From: JBAOHV01 sp963714875
GTDB lineage: Bacteria; Actinomycetota; Acidimicrobiia; Acidimicrobiales; Microtrichaceae
Reading direction: 5' to 3'
NCBI GenBank assembly: GCA_963714875.1
Contig: CAVQQI010000008.1
Coordinates: 248,001-312,000, forward strand
Length of the DNA: 64,000 nt
Both the position numbers and the translations under genes were made by a program. Below are positions 25,868-35,272 of this stretch, piece by piece (the first letter of the stretch is position 1; each line of letters starts with the position of its first letter). The notes under the pieces were generated by a model. The model was not told the DNA's origin. It saw nothing but the letters and a program-made list of their open reading frames with translations, and searched no databases.

Positions 25868-26872
25868 TCAGCGGTCGACCGAGACGACCGCCGCCCCGTC
25901 GACCCGGTCCGCCGCCAGATCCTCGAGCGCTCGGTCGACCTGCTCGAACGCGTAGGGGGTCACGGTCGGTCGCAGCGGGATCTCCGCAGCGATGCGGAGG
26001 AACTCCTCGCCATCGGCGCGGGTGTTGGCGGTGACACTACGGATCTCGCGCTCCTGGAAGAGCTCTCGCTGGTAGTTCAGCGACGGGATGTCGCTCAGGT
26101 GGATCCCGGCGATCGACAGGATCCCACCCCGGTCCAGCGCCTGCATGGCCGGCAGGACCAGTTCACCGACGGGAGCGAAGAGGATGGCTGCGTCCAGGGG
26201 CACCGGCGGCGGGTCGGCGGCGGCTCCCGCCCACTCGGCGCCCAGGTCGAGCGCGAGCTCCCGCGCTGCTGGTGACCGGGTCATCACATGGAGCTCGGCC
26301 CCCTCGTGCAGGGCCACCTGTGCAGCGAGGTGCGCAGAGGCGCCGAAGCCGTAGATCCCCAGACGGCCGCCGGGACGCAGCCCGCAGCGGCGCAGCGAAC
26401 GGAACCCGATGATGCCGGCGCACAGCAGTGGTGCCGCCGTCAGATCGTCGAACACGTCGGGGATGCGATACGCGAACTGCTCATCGATGACCGCCAGATC
26501 GGCGAACCCGCCGTGGTGGTCCCAACCAGTGAACGCCGGTGTCAGGCACAGGTTCTCCGCTCCACGCCGGCAGAACCGGCACGTGCCGCAGGTGTGGCGC
26601 AGCCATGCGATCCCGACGCGGTCGCCGACGGAGAACCGGGTGGCGCCGGGCCCGGCCAGGTCGACCACCCCGACCACCTCGTGTCCCGGGACGGTGTCGG
26701 GTCGGTGCGGCGGGAGGTCACCCTCGGCCAGGTGGAGGTCGGTGCGACAGACCCCGCAGGTCGACACCCGCACCCTCACCTGCCCGGGCCCCGGTTCGGG
26801 GTCCGGGAGATCGCCCCGCCGCAGCGGCCGCCCGCTGATCGGCCCCGGATCGTGCACCCACCACGCTCTCAT
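25868..26872 (-). CDS. Zinc-dependent alcohol dehydrogenase (MDR family)
   Basis: This 334-residue medium-chain alcohol dehydrogenase interconverts alcohols and aldehydes with NAD(P). The catalytic zinc site is in STCGVCRTDLHLAEG and VPGHEVVGVV. The structural zinc is held by CGTCRFCRRGAENLC (four Cys). The cofactor fold is degenerate (LGIYGFGASAHLAAQVALHEG). The overall pattern resembles AdhA-like enzymes with a YGFGASAH loop. It diverges from the aldehyde dehydrogenase gene across 111 bases, a logical pairing for alcohol-to-acid oxidation. Confidence 0.88.
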   Translation of the reverse strand: MRAWWVHDPGPISGRPLRRGDLPDPEPGPGQVRVRVSTCGVCRTDLHLAEGDLPPHRPDTVPGHEVVGVVDLAGPGATRFSVGDRVGIAWLRHTCGTCRFCRRGAENLCLTPAFTGWDHHGGFADLAVIDEQFAYRIPDVFDDLTAAPLLCAGIIGFRSLRRCGLRPGGRLGIYGFGASAHLAAQVALHEGAELHVMTRSPAARELALDLGAEWAGAAADPPPVPLDAAILFAPVGELVLPAMQALDRGGILSIAGIHLSDIPSLNYQRELFQEREIRSVTANTRADGEEFLRIAAEIPLRPTVTPYAFEQVDRALEDLAADRVDGAAVVSVDR

Positions 26873-26983
26873 CGCAGCATCGTCGTAGATCGTACTGACG
26901 TCCCGGTGGGCGCCGCGGCGGAGCGGGGCGCGAAGATGTCGGTGCGGTCGACAGGGGCGGACGTCCCGGGACGGAGCGAAGAG

Positions 26984-28616
26984 ATGGCGATCACCGAGGA
27001 ACAGCGCAGCACCGAGCACGGATCGGCGGACACGACGCCCGTCGACGACGCTGGTGGGGGACTGCCGGCAAGCCTCACCCCGGCGCTGCGCACCCGGCTG
27101 ACGTCGCTGGTGGCGTCGTCGGACAGCGCGCCGTCGGTGATCAGCGCGGCACCGTTCAGCGGCGCGACCATCGCCGAGCTGCCCCAGTGCACCCCGGACG
27201 ATGTCGCGGCAGCAGCCGAGCGGGGTCGGCGGGCCCAGCGGTTGTGGGCAACCCGCAGCATGGGGGACCGCGCTGCGGTGTTCCTCCGTCTGCACGACCT
27301 GGTCCTGGATGCCCGTGAGGACCTGATGGACCTGATCCAGGCCGAGAACGGCAAGTCGCGTCGTGACGCCTACCTGGAGGTGGCCGACATCGCGATCACC
27401 TGCCGCTACTACGCCCGCACGGCGGCATCGGTGCTCGCTCCCTCTGCGCGCTCGGGCCTGATCCCGGGCTTGACGTCGGTGCACGAACTGCGGCATCCCA
27501 AAGGCCTGGTCACGGTCATCTCGCCGTGGAACTACCCGCTCAGCCTGGCCGCGGGCGACAGCATCCCGGCCCTGTTGGCCGGCAACGCAGTGCTGCAGAA
27601 GCCCGACAACCAGACGGCGCTGACCGCGTTGTACGCCCTGGAGCTGGCCCGGCGCGCAGGTGTTCCCGAGGACCTGTGGCAGATCGTGCTGGGCCGGGGG
27701 AGTCGCATCGGCGACCCGCTGCTCGACGCGGCCGACTACGTCATGTTCACGGGGTCGACCGAATCGGGCCGGCGCATCGCTGCGGAGGCAGGTCGCCGTC
27801 TCGTGGACTGCTCACTGGAGCTGGGCGGCAAGAACGCGATGGTCGTGCTCGACGACGCCGACCTGGACCGGGCCGCCGAGGGCGCAGTGCGCGGCGTGCT
27901 TCTCCTCGAGCGGCCAGCTGTGCATCTCGATCGAGCGCATGTACGTCGCCGATGCCATCCACGACGAGTTCGTCGGCAGGTTCCTGACCCGCGTCGCCGA
28001 CATGCGCGTCGGTGGCAACTACGACTTCAGCTGTCAGATGGGTTCGCTCACCTCGAACGAGCAGCTCGACGTGGTCACCCGTCACGTCGATGACGCCCTG
28101 TCGAAGGGGGCGACGCTGCTGGCCGGCGGACGCGCCCGCCCCGACCTCGGACCGTTCTTCTACGAGCCGACCGTGCTGACCGACGTGACCGACGAGATGG
28201 AGTGCTTCGCAGAGGAGACCTTCGGTCCGGTCGTGTCGATCTACCGGGTGGGTTCGGACCGCGAGGCGGTCCAGCTGGCCAACGCCACCCGGTACGGCCT
28301 GAACGCCAGCGTCTGGAGCCGCTCGTCGCGCCGTGGGCGAGACGTCGCTGCGCAGCTGCGCTCGGGAACGGTGAACGTGAACGAGGCCTACGCGGCCGCG
28401 TGGGGCAGCATCGATGCGCCCATGGGGGGCATGGGGGATTCCGGCCTGGGGCGTCGGCACGGCCCGGGTGGCATCTTGAAGTACACCGAGGCCCAGACGG
28501 TCGCCCGTCAGCGGCTCTTCAACCTGGCACCTCCGCTGGCGCAGCTCGGCGACGACGGCTTCGCGGCGGTGATGACCGGTGCGCTGCGGCTGATGAAGGC
28601 TGCCGGCTGGCGCTGA
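26984..28616 (+). CDS. gabD2: Succinate-semialdehyde dehydrogenase-type aldehyde dehydrogenase (GabD2-like), one frameshift
   Basis: This is an NAD(P)-dependent aldehyde dehydrogenase, about 543 residues, with the long N-terminus of actinobacterial GabD2. Motifs in order are VTVISPWNYPLSL, the cofactor loop FTGSTESGRRIAAEAG, the catalytic Glu in LELGGKNAMVVLDDADL, the catalytic Cys in SSSGQLCISIERMYV and the end segment GSIDAPMGGMGDSGLGRRHG. The frame changes by +1 near 27893. Removing one of the paired G's at 27893-27894 restores VRACFSSSGQLC, the family sequence, so sequencing error is the simplest explanation. It diverges from an alcohol dehydrogenase and precedes an SDR. Confidence 0.85.
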
Positions 28617-28745
28617 GGCTGTTCCGTCACCAACAGCCCCACCCCCAGCACCCGCCCCCGCCGCATCGCAGGAGTTCATGTTGTCGACCGGTCCACGTCC
28701 ATCGATCAGCTGCGGCGAGCGCCCACCGAGCCCGGTGGGTCGACG

Positions 28746-29519
28746 ATGACCGACGGACCGGGGCTGCTGGACGCCTTCGACCTGCAGGGACGGGTGGCGA
28801 TCGTGACCGGCGGCAGCCGTGGCATCGGGCGCGCGATCGCACTGGGGTTCGCCTCGGTGGGCGCACAGGTCGTGGTGGCGAGTCGGAACGCGGACGCCTG
28901 CGCGTCGGTCGTCGCGGAGATCGAGGCCCTGGGCGGTGTGGCCTCGACGGTGCCGACCCACGTGGGCGACCCCGACGCGCTCGAGCACCTCGTGGAGCGC
29001 ACCGTCGAACGTTTCGGGGGCATCGACGTGCTGGTCAACAACGCGGCCACCCCGCTCGCCCAGCCGATCGGCTCCATCACCCCCGAGGCCCTGTCCAAGA
29101 GCCACGAGGTCAACCTGCGCGGACCGCTGTTCCTGGTCCAGGCAGCGCTGCCGCACCTGCGGGCGAGCGAGCACGCAGCGGTGGTGAACATCGTGACGGC
29201 GGGCATCTTCACCAACGCGGCGTTCGTCTCGATGTACGTCGCCATGAAGAGCGCCCTGATGTCGATGACCCGCTCCATGGCCGCAGAGCTGGCCGCCGAT
29301 GGCATCCGGGTCAACGCGCTCGCGCCGGGGACCGTTCGCACCGACATGGTCACTGCGATGCCCGAGGAGTTCCAACGGGCGGCGGTGGACGCCCAGCTCA
29401 TCCGGCGTATGGCCGCTCCCTCCGAGATGGTGCCGGGCGCACTGTTCCTGGCGAGTGAGGCATCGTCGTTCATGACCGGCCAGGTGCTGGTGCTCGACGG
29501 AGGGATGACGGTCCACTGA
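28746..29519 (+). CDS. Short-chain dehydrogenase/reductase (3-oxoacyl-ACP reductase-like)
   Basis: This 257-residue classical SDR carries TGGSRGIGRAIALGFASVG (cofactor), NNAATP, YVAMKSALMSMTRSMA (catalytic Tyr and Lys) and the terminal GQVLVLDGGMTVH. The catalytic Ser position upstream of the Tyr reads TAGIFTNAAFVS, so the usual serine is displaced or absent. It would oxidise or reduce a hydroxyl/keto group with NAD(P). It lies 129 bases after the aldehyde dehydrogenase on the same strand and may be cotranscribed. Confidence 0.85.
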   Translation: MTDGPGLLDAFDLQGRVAIVTGGSRGIGRAIALGFASVGAQVVVASRNADACASVVAEIEALGGVASTVPTHVGDPDALEHLVERTVERFGGIDVLVNNAATPLAQPIGSITPEALSKSHEVNLRGPLFLVQAALPHLRASEHAAVVNIVTAGIFTNAAFVSMYVAMKSALMSMTRSMAAELAADGIRVNALAPGTVRTDMVTAMPEEFQRAAVDAQLIRRMAAPSEMVPGALFLASEASSFMTGQVLVLDGGMTVH

Positions 29520-29595
29520 CCTGCACGGCTGTTCGTTGCGTCGGAGCGCCGAGACAAACTTCAACACCCCGCCCGGCCATGCCGATGGATCAGTG

Positions 29596-32074
29596 ATGAC
29601 CGACCAACGAGGCGCCGTCGGCGCCCCGCCGTTCTCCGACGCACGTGACGATCTCGGTCTCGCCGTTGCTGACGCGCTGCCCGACGCCGCGCTGGTCATC
29701 GACGACCGTGGTCGGGTGGCCTGGGGCAACAGGGCCGCAGAGGACCTGTTCGGTGTGCCCATGGCCGACGCCGTGGGGCTGGACGCCTTCGAGTTCGTCC
29801 ACCCCGATGACCTGCAGCTGGCGGCCCTGTCGCTGACCAGCGTCCAGGACAAGGCGGTCGGTTGGCTGCTCGAGCTCCGTGTCCGCGACGCGGTCGACGG
29901 CTGGCGTCTGGTGGAGATGCGGGGGCGGAGCTTCGGACCAGGGGTGCTGCTGTCGATCAGGGACCTGACCGACCGTCGACGCTGGGAGCTCGGTGGCGAC
30001 GAGATGCCCCTCGTGCGCTCGTTGGTGCACAACTCGACGTCGATCACGTTGCTGACCGACGCCGACGGCGTCGTGCTGGGGTGCTCCGGTGCGGTGACCC
30101 GACAACTGGGGCTCGGACCAGGAGTGGATCGAGGCCCGGCCGATGTCGGACCTGGTCGACCCCGCGGACCACGCGATCCACGACGATGCGTTGGAACGCG
30201 TGCGTCATCCACAGTCCCCGCCGGTGACGGTGGATCTGCGGCTGCGCAGTGCGAGCGGCGTCGCGGTGCCCTACGCGATCACCTTCATCAACCTGCTCGA
30301 CGACCCGACCGTCGAGGGCATCATGGCCGCCGGACACGACGTGTCGGACCGGGTGCGCAGCGAACAGCAGCTGCGTTCTGCGAACTCGCTGCTCGCCGCA
30401 ACCCTCGAGTCGACGGCCGAGGGCATCCTGGTGGTCGACCGACACGGCTCGATCACCAGCTTCAACCGCCGCTTCGCCCAGATGTGGCGACTTCCGCTGG
30501 ACGCCGTGGAGCACCGCGACGCCGAACGACTGTTGTCCGGGGTGGCCGATCAGCTCGTCGACCCCTCGGCGTTCATGTCGAAGGCGCGCGAGCTGTACAG
30601 CGAACCGTCGGCTGCCAGCCGGGACACGCTGGAGTTCACCGATGGCCGGGTGTTCGAGCGGGACTCCCTGCCGCAGTGGATCGACGGCGAGGTCGTCGGG
30701 CGCGTGTGGAGCTTCCGCGACATGACCGAACAGGTGCGCCTGCAGAACGAGCTGGCTCACCAGGCCTTCCACGACCCGCTGACCGGCTTGGCCAACCAGG
30801 CGTTGTTCCGGGATCGGCTCGCCATGGCCTCCGCTCGGCTCGCCCGCCACGGCGGGATGCTGGCGGTCATGTTCATCGACCTGGACGACTTCAAGACCGT
30901 GAACGACAGCCTGGGTCACCCTGCGGGTGACTCGCTGCTGGTGACCGTGAGCGAGCGCATCAGCTCGTGCCTGCGGCCCGGGGACACCGCTGCGCGTCTC
31001 GGCGGGGACGAGTTCGCGGTGCTCATCGACGAGCTGCACGGGCCCGAGGACGCAACCGGTGTGGCGGGACGCATCGTCGCGGTGCTCCAGGAGCCGGTGA
31101 TGCTGTCCTCGACCCAGGTGTCCGCAGCGGCGAGCATCGGCATCGCCTACGGATCGGCCGCGACAGGGGTCGATGACCTGCTGCGCAACGCCGACCTGGC
31201 CATGTACACCGCGAAGGCAGCGGGCAAGAACTGCTATCGGGCGTTCGCCGAGGAGATGCACCACGCCGCGGTGGAACGGCTCGATGTCGAGACGCGACTT
31301 CGTGGCGCCGCCGAGCGGGGGGAGCTGGTGGTGCACTTCCAGCCGATCTTCGATCTCGGATCAGGCGCGATCGCTGCGATGGAGACCCTGGTGCGCTGGG
31401 AGCATCCCGAGCGTGGACTGCTGGGTCCGCTGTCGTTCATCCCGTTCGCCGAGGAGGGCGGCCTGATCGACGAGATCGGCCAGCACGTGCTGCGCGTCGG
31501 GATCGACGAAGCTGTGCGATGGGCCCGACAGGTGGGCGTCGAGGCCCCTGCGGTGACGGTCAACATCTCACCGCGCCAACTGGTCGACCCGGCGATGGCG
31601 GAACGAGTCGAGATGGTCCTGCACCGGAGCGGGCTGCAGCCCGCGCAGCTCATCCTGGAGATCACCGAGGGGGCCCTGATGAAGGACCCGGTGGCGGTGA
31701 ACGAGAGCCTGCAGCGGCTGAGCCGGCTCGGAGTGCGTCTGGCGGTCGACGACTTCGGTACCGGCTACTCGTCGCTGGCCTACCTGCAGCGTTTCCCGAT
31801 CGACGTGCTGAAGATCGACGGATCGTTCATCTCCGAGGACCTCGCCGGATCACAGAGCTCACTCGCCCGGGCGATCGTGCAGATCTCCCACGCGCTCGGG
31901 CTGGTCCCGATCGCCGAGGGCGTGGAGACCGAGGAGCAGGTGGATGCGCTCATGGGCTTCGGGTGCAACATGGCCCAGGGGTACCACCTGGGACGGCCGG
32001 TCGACGCCGAGGCGGCGCTGGCGATGGTCCTGGGTGCGGCACGCTCCCGTGGCGCGGGTGCCCACCGGAGCTGA
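29596..32074 (+). CDS. PAS-GGDEF-EAL cyclic-di-GMP signalling protein, one frameshift
   Basis: This protein of about 825 residues makes and/or degrades cyclic di-GMP. The order is PAS (residues about 20-120), a second PAS broken by the frameshift, a third PAS (AATLESTAEGILVVDRHG), GGDEF with an intact active site (RLGGDEFAVLID) and an RxxD inhibitory site five residues before it (RPGDTAAR), then EAL. The EAL signature reads ETL but retains the Glu, and NISPRQL, LEITEGAL, VDDFGTGYSSL, LKIDGSFI and AEGVETEEQ are present. The frame shifts +1 at the paired G's at 30115-30116; a single G restores LDQEWIEARPM. No membrane helix is seen, so it is probably cytosolic. Confidence 0.88.
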
Positions 32075-32078
32075 CGGG

Positions 32079-32348
32079 TCAGACCTCGTCGAAGAAGATG
32101 CACTCGCCGGGGCACTCCTCGGCGGCATCGATCGCGTCGGCGAGCTCTCCTCCGGGGACCTCGGCGGTGCCGTCACCCATCTTGAGCGCGGGTTCGGTCC
32201 CGCCGTCGGGGCCGAACCGGTCCGACCAGCCCTTCTCCTTGACGTAGGCGAGTCCGTCGTCGTGCATCTCGAACAACGACGGACAGATCTCCGCACAGAT
32301 GCCGTCGCCGGTGCACAGGTCCTGGTCGATCCACACCCTCAGGGCCAT
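32079..32348 (-). CDS. Ferredoxin
   Basis: This is an 89-residue single-cluster ferredoxin of the Fer4_15 type. Cys residues lie in DLCTGDGICAEICPSLFEM and ECPGECIF. The variable Cys spacing in the first motif is compatible with a 3Fe-4S or 4Fe-4S cluster. Such ferredoxins donate electrons to cytochromes P450 or other oxygenases, but no such partner is adjacent. An acidic insertion (about residues 45-70) separates the two halves. Confidence 0.85.
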   Translation of the reverse strand: MALRVWIDQDLCTGDGICAEICPSLFEMHDDGLAYVKEKGWSDRFGPDGGTEPALKMGDGTAEVPGGELADAIDAAEECPGECIFFDEV

Positions 32349-32508
32349 CTGCGGACGCTCCTCGTCATCGAATCACGCGCGGCACATCCGAGCGCTCCGG
32401 TGTGCAGTCTACGGACGGCGCCGCCCGGGACGGAAATGGGCCCCGCGACCCAGAGACCGTCGCCTGGCCGGCCAGAGCAGATCCGACCGGGCAGATCCGC
32501 CGGCCGGA

Positions 32509-33993
32509 TCAGTCCACCCAGATGAGGCCGCCGCCCAGCTCGGTGTGCGCGACGCCGGTCGCTGCGAGCTCGGCGGACCAGTCCTGATCGAGGTCCGGGT
32601 CGGACTGCTCCATCCCGTGGTCCGCCAGGACGAGGAACGCCGTGGTGTCGAGCGCGCCACACCGCTGCACCGCGTCGACGATCTCGCCGACACGGGCGTC
32701 GGAGTCCCTCACCGCTGCCCGTGCGGCCTCGCCGTGCGGCCCGCTCTCGTGTCCGGCCTCGTCGGTCAGCGCCAGGCTGCACCAGCTGAGCGTCGGTGCC
32801 GGGTTGCCGTACACCCCCGACCATGCGTCGAGGGTGTGCTGCAGGCTCAGGTGGTCGACCCGCGAGAAGAACCGGTAGGTGTCGGATGCCTCGGCGCTGG
32901 CTCGATCGACGTGTCGAAGGACCTCCTCGTCGGGGAGGTCACCGCCGATCCCGTCGCGGACCTGCCCGAAGCTCGACCAGGTCGCCCCCGAGTCGCAGAA
33001 CTCGAACGTCGCGACGCTGAACGCTCCCGGCCGGCTGCGCTGCACCGCCTGGAACAGGGTCTCCACGTGCGGCGACAGGTGGCGCATGGCCCAGAACATC
33101 TGGTCGAACCCGAGCAGGTCCGGGACCGAGCCGTCGCGTCGATCCAGCCACGTGTTGTGCAGCACGCCCGAGTGGCCGGGGTGGGCGCCGGTGACCGCAG
33201 TGGTGTGGTTCGCGAGCGTCGCGGTCGGCAGGGAGGCGAACGCTCCGTGGCGGAAGTCGGTGCCGCGCTCGACCAGTGCAGCGATGTGGGGTGCCTCCCC
33301 GCACGAGATGACGTCGTGGAGCAGGTTGGCGTTGCAGCCGTCGAGCAGGATCACGACCACCTGTTCGGCGACGCTGCCGTCGAGCACCTCGACCACGGGA
33401 TCCCCGTCCTGTCGCGCGAGCAGTGCGTCGTGGCGGCGCTCGCCGGTCGGTCCGAGGCCGTCCGGGTGCGGGTCCAGCCCGAGCAGTGCGGCGACCGTGG
33501 GCGCCACGTCGACGATGCGTGTCGAGCGGTCGATCACTCCCAGCGCTCGCGTGCCGGCGCCGGCGAGGATGAACGGCGCACGAGCCTGTACCGCGCCCAG
33601 CGAGCCGTGCTGGCCGAGGTTGCCGTCACTGGTGTGGCGCGCCGTGTGCGTCGCGACGAGATCCGGCCGGTGCGGCGCGTCGAAGAACTGGGCGATGGAG
33701 TCGAAGGCGTGGGGGTAGGCGTTGCGTGCCCGATCGGGATACCGCGCGGCCCGCTCGTGGTGGTGGCTGCTGAGATGGTCGGTGGATTGCTCCGCGAGTG
33801 GATCGCGGCCGTCGGTGTCGACCACGTCGTAGACGTAGCGGCCAGCGTCTGTCTCCCGGCGGAAGGTCACCGATCCGTCCACCGCGGCAGCGCGGTAGGT
33901 GTCCTCGCCGAGGGGTCGCACGACCATCTCGACCCGGTCCGCCAGCGCTTGGCCGGTCAGCACTGCTTCCAGTTCCTCGACGCGCTCGTCCAC
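32509..33993 (-). CDS. Alkaline phosphatase superfamily (nucleotide pyrophosphatase/phosphodiesterase-like) protein
   Basis: This 494-residue protein has a C-terminal AP-superfamily catalytic domain: VVVILLDGCNANLLHD (first metal Asp), ASLPTATLANHTTAVTGAHPGHSGV (nucleophile Thr region), ALTDEAGHESGPHG (Asp and His ligands) and FLVLADHGMEQSD (Asp-His). The N-terminal 190 residues contain a second partial AP-like part (ARAPFILAGAGTR, RIVDVAPTVAALLGLDP). It would hydrolyse a phosphodiester or phosphomonoester. No signal peptide is evident. GTG 33993 is supported by a CACAAT box six bases upstream. Confidence 0.8.
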   Translation of the reverse strand: MDERVEELEAVLTGQALADRVEMVVRPLGEDTYRAAAVDGSVTFRRETDAGRYVYDVVDTDGRDPLAEQSTDHLSSHHHERAARYPDRARNAYPHAFDSIAQFFDAPHRPDLVATHTARHTSDGNLGQHGSLGAVQARAPFILAGAGTRALGVIDRSTRIVDVAPTVAALLGLDPHPDGLGPTGERRHDALLARQDGDPVVEVLDGSVAEQVVVILLDGCNANLLHDVISCGEAPHIAALVERGTDFRHGAFASLPTATLANHTTAVTGAHPGHSGVLHNTWLDRRDGSVPDLLGFDQMFWAMRHLSPHVETLFQAVQRSRPGAFSVATFEFCDSGATWSSFGQVRDGIGGDLPDEEVLRHVDRASAEASDTYRFFSRVDHLSLQHTLDAWSGVYGNPAPTLSWCSLALTDEAGHESGPHGEAARAAVRDSDARVGEIVDAVQRCGALDTTAFLVLADHGMEQSDPDLDQDWSAELAATGVAHTELGGGLIWVD

Positions 33994-33999
33994 CCCGAC

Positions 34000-34005
34000 A
34001 TTGTG
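34000..34005 (-). promoter_or_regulatory. -10-like box CACAAT before the phosphodiesterase gene
   Basis: CACAAT on the minus strand is six bases before the GTG at 33993, with no ribosome-binding site. The same hexamer precedes the TauE gene at 54061. Confidence 0.3.
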
Positions 34006-34088
34006 GCCCGTACTCCCGCCCCGCGTCGCGGCGGGGGTACGGTCCTGTGGACCCGGACCACACGCGGGCAGCTCACACGGGAGACACC

Positions 34089-34547
34089 ATGCACGTCCTC
34101 ATCGGAACCGACGGATCAGACGACGCGATCGCCGCGGCCAGAACAGGTCTGGGGCTGCTGGGGACACCCTCGGCGGTCACGGTGCTGTGTGTGGTCGAGG
34201 CGCCCGGCGCAGCGACCGCCGGACTCGAATCGGGCTTCGCCGGTGGCATGGTCAGCGATGCGGAGGTCGACCGGGCCTGGGCGCTGGTCGACGAAGAAGC
34301 AGCAGCAGCGATCGAGCGGACCGTCGCTGCCCTCGACACGTCGGTCGAGGTGACCCGTGAGACCCGAGCGGGCGAGGCCGGTCCGGCGATGAGCCGTCTC
34401 GCCGAAGAGGTCGGCGCAGACGTCATCGTCGTCGGGTCCCGCGGCCGCGGCGCGCTCAAGCGTGCATTGCTGGGCTCGGTCAGCACGCATGTGACCAACA
34501 ACGCGCCGTGCCCGGTGCTCGTGGTCCGTGCCGGTATCGACGACTGA
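34089..34547 (+). CDS. Universal stress protein (UspA family)
   Basis: This 152-residue single-domain USP has the N-terminal strand MHVLIGTDGSDDA and the ATP-binding motif VVGSRGRGALKRALLGSVS, followed by NNAPCPVLVVR. Both match the nucleotide-binding class. USPs are induced by starvation, hypoxia and other stresses. ATG 34089 follows CGGGAGACACC, a plausible ribosome-binding site. A strong hairpin lies 43 bases after the stop. Confidence 0.9.
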   Translation: MHVLIGTDGSDDAIAAARTGLGLLGTPSAVTVLCVVEAPGAATAGLESGFAGGMVSDAEVDRAWALVDEEAAAAIERTVAALDTSVEVTRETRAGEAGPAMSRLAEEVGADVIVVGSRGRGALKRALLGSVSTHVTNNAPCPVLVVRAGIDD

Positions 34548-34590
34548 ACGCCAGCCGATCCAGCCACCCCGTCCAGATCGATGCTGTGTC

Positions 34591-34630
34591 GTTGCACCTG
34601 GCCGTTGGCGGGCCAACGGTCAGGTGCAAC
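34591..34630. terminator. Long hairpin, bidirectional terminator between convergent genes
   Basis: The arms 34591-34608 and 34613-34630 form an 18-bp stem with a single G-T pair and a CGGG loop. It lies between the universal stress gene and the genes arriving on the minus strand. There is no U-tract. Confidence 0.65.
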
Positions 34631-34647
34631 CGGGCGGGGCGCTCAGG

Positions 34648-35268
34648 TCACTCGGTCGGGCAGTCGGCGTCGTCGACCGCAGCGGCGAGAGCGACGATGC
34701 ACGCTCGACTCGGCCGCAGCCTCAGCCGCGGCGCCGGCGTCCGGGCAGCGACGGCGGTGACCAGTTCCCGTCGGACGTTCACCAGCTGCTCGAGGATCCG
34801 ATCACCCCAGTCCTGATCGTCGGCTGAGCGTGTCGACCTGCAGCTCGAACTCCTCGAGCTTCGTCGATGCAGCTCCGGGACTCGGGACTCACCGGCGACC
34901 GCATCGCGGTACTCGCCGATGCGCACGAGGATGGCCTGGCACAGGTCTCGGCCTCGGTGTCGCCCGCGACCGGCGCGAGATCGACCGGGAGCTGGCGCCG
35001 GGTCGGCATCGCCGGGTCGTCGGAGGCCGAGGTCCGGCGGCGACGACGTCGCCGCTGCCCTCGCCCTGCCGGTGTCGGTCAGCTCGGCGGTGTCGGTGTT
35101 GGCCAGTCCGAGGCCGGGGTCGACTGGGCCCCATCGGTGTCGTCAGCGCAGGACCATCGCCAGCGGACGCACGCAGCGACGACCGCCACGACGCCGACGA
35201 CCGATCAACAGCGGTCGGTTGCCGCTGCGATGATCCGGTTCGCCGGGGCGCCTGGTGCTCGGGCGGCC
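34648..35268 (-). CDS. Hypothetical small membrane protein, heavily frameshifted
   Basis: I do not recognise this gene. On the minus strand, immediately after the PKD protein stop, an N-terminal hydrophobic stretch (VVGVVAVVAACVR) is followed by a Pro/Ala-rich linker. Next come a charged segment ending LEEFELQVDTLS, then ILEQLVNVRRELVTAVAARTP and a terminal stop at 34648. The pieces lie in different frames, so at least three single-base errors would be needed for one protein of about 200 residues. It may be the last gene of the surface-protein transcript. Coordinates and existence are both uncertain. Confidence 0.3.
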
Positions 35269-35272
35269 CACC

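Noticed and set aside
27880..27900. Programmed ribosomal frameshift in the GabD2-like gene
   Set aside because: There is no slippery heptamer, stem-loop or internal stop arrangement, and deleting one of two G's restores the family sequence. Similar breaks occur in many unrelated genes, so sequence error is simpler.
32079..32348. Cytochrome P450 electron-transfer pair
   Set aside because: The ferredoxin type fits, but no P450 or ferredoxin reductase gene is adjacent in the window.
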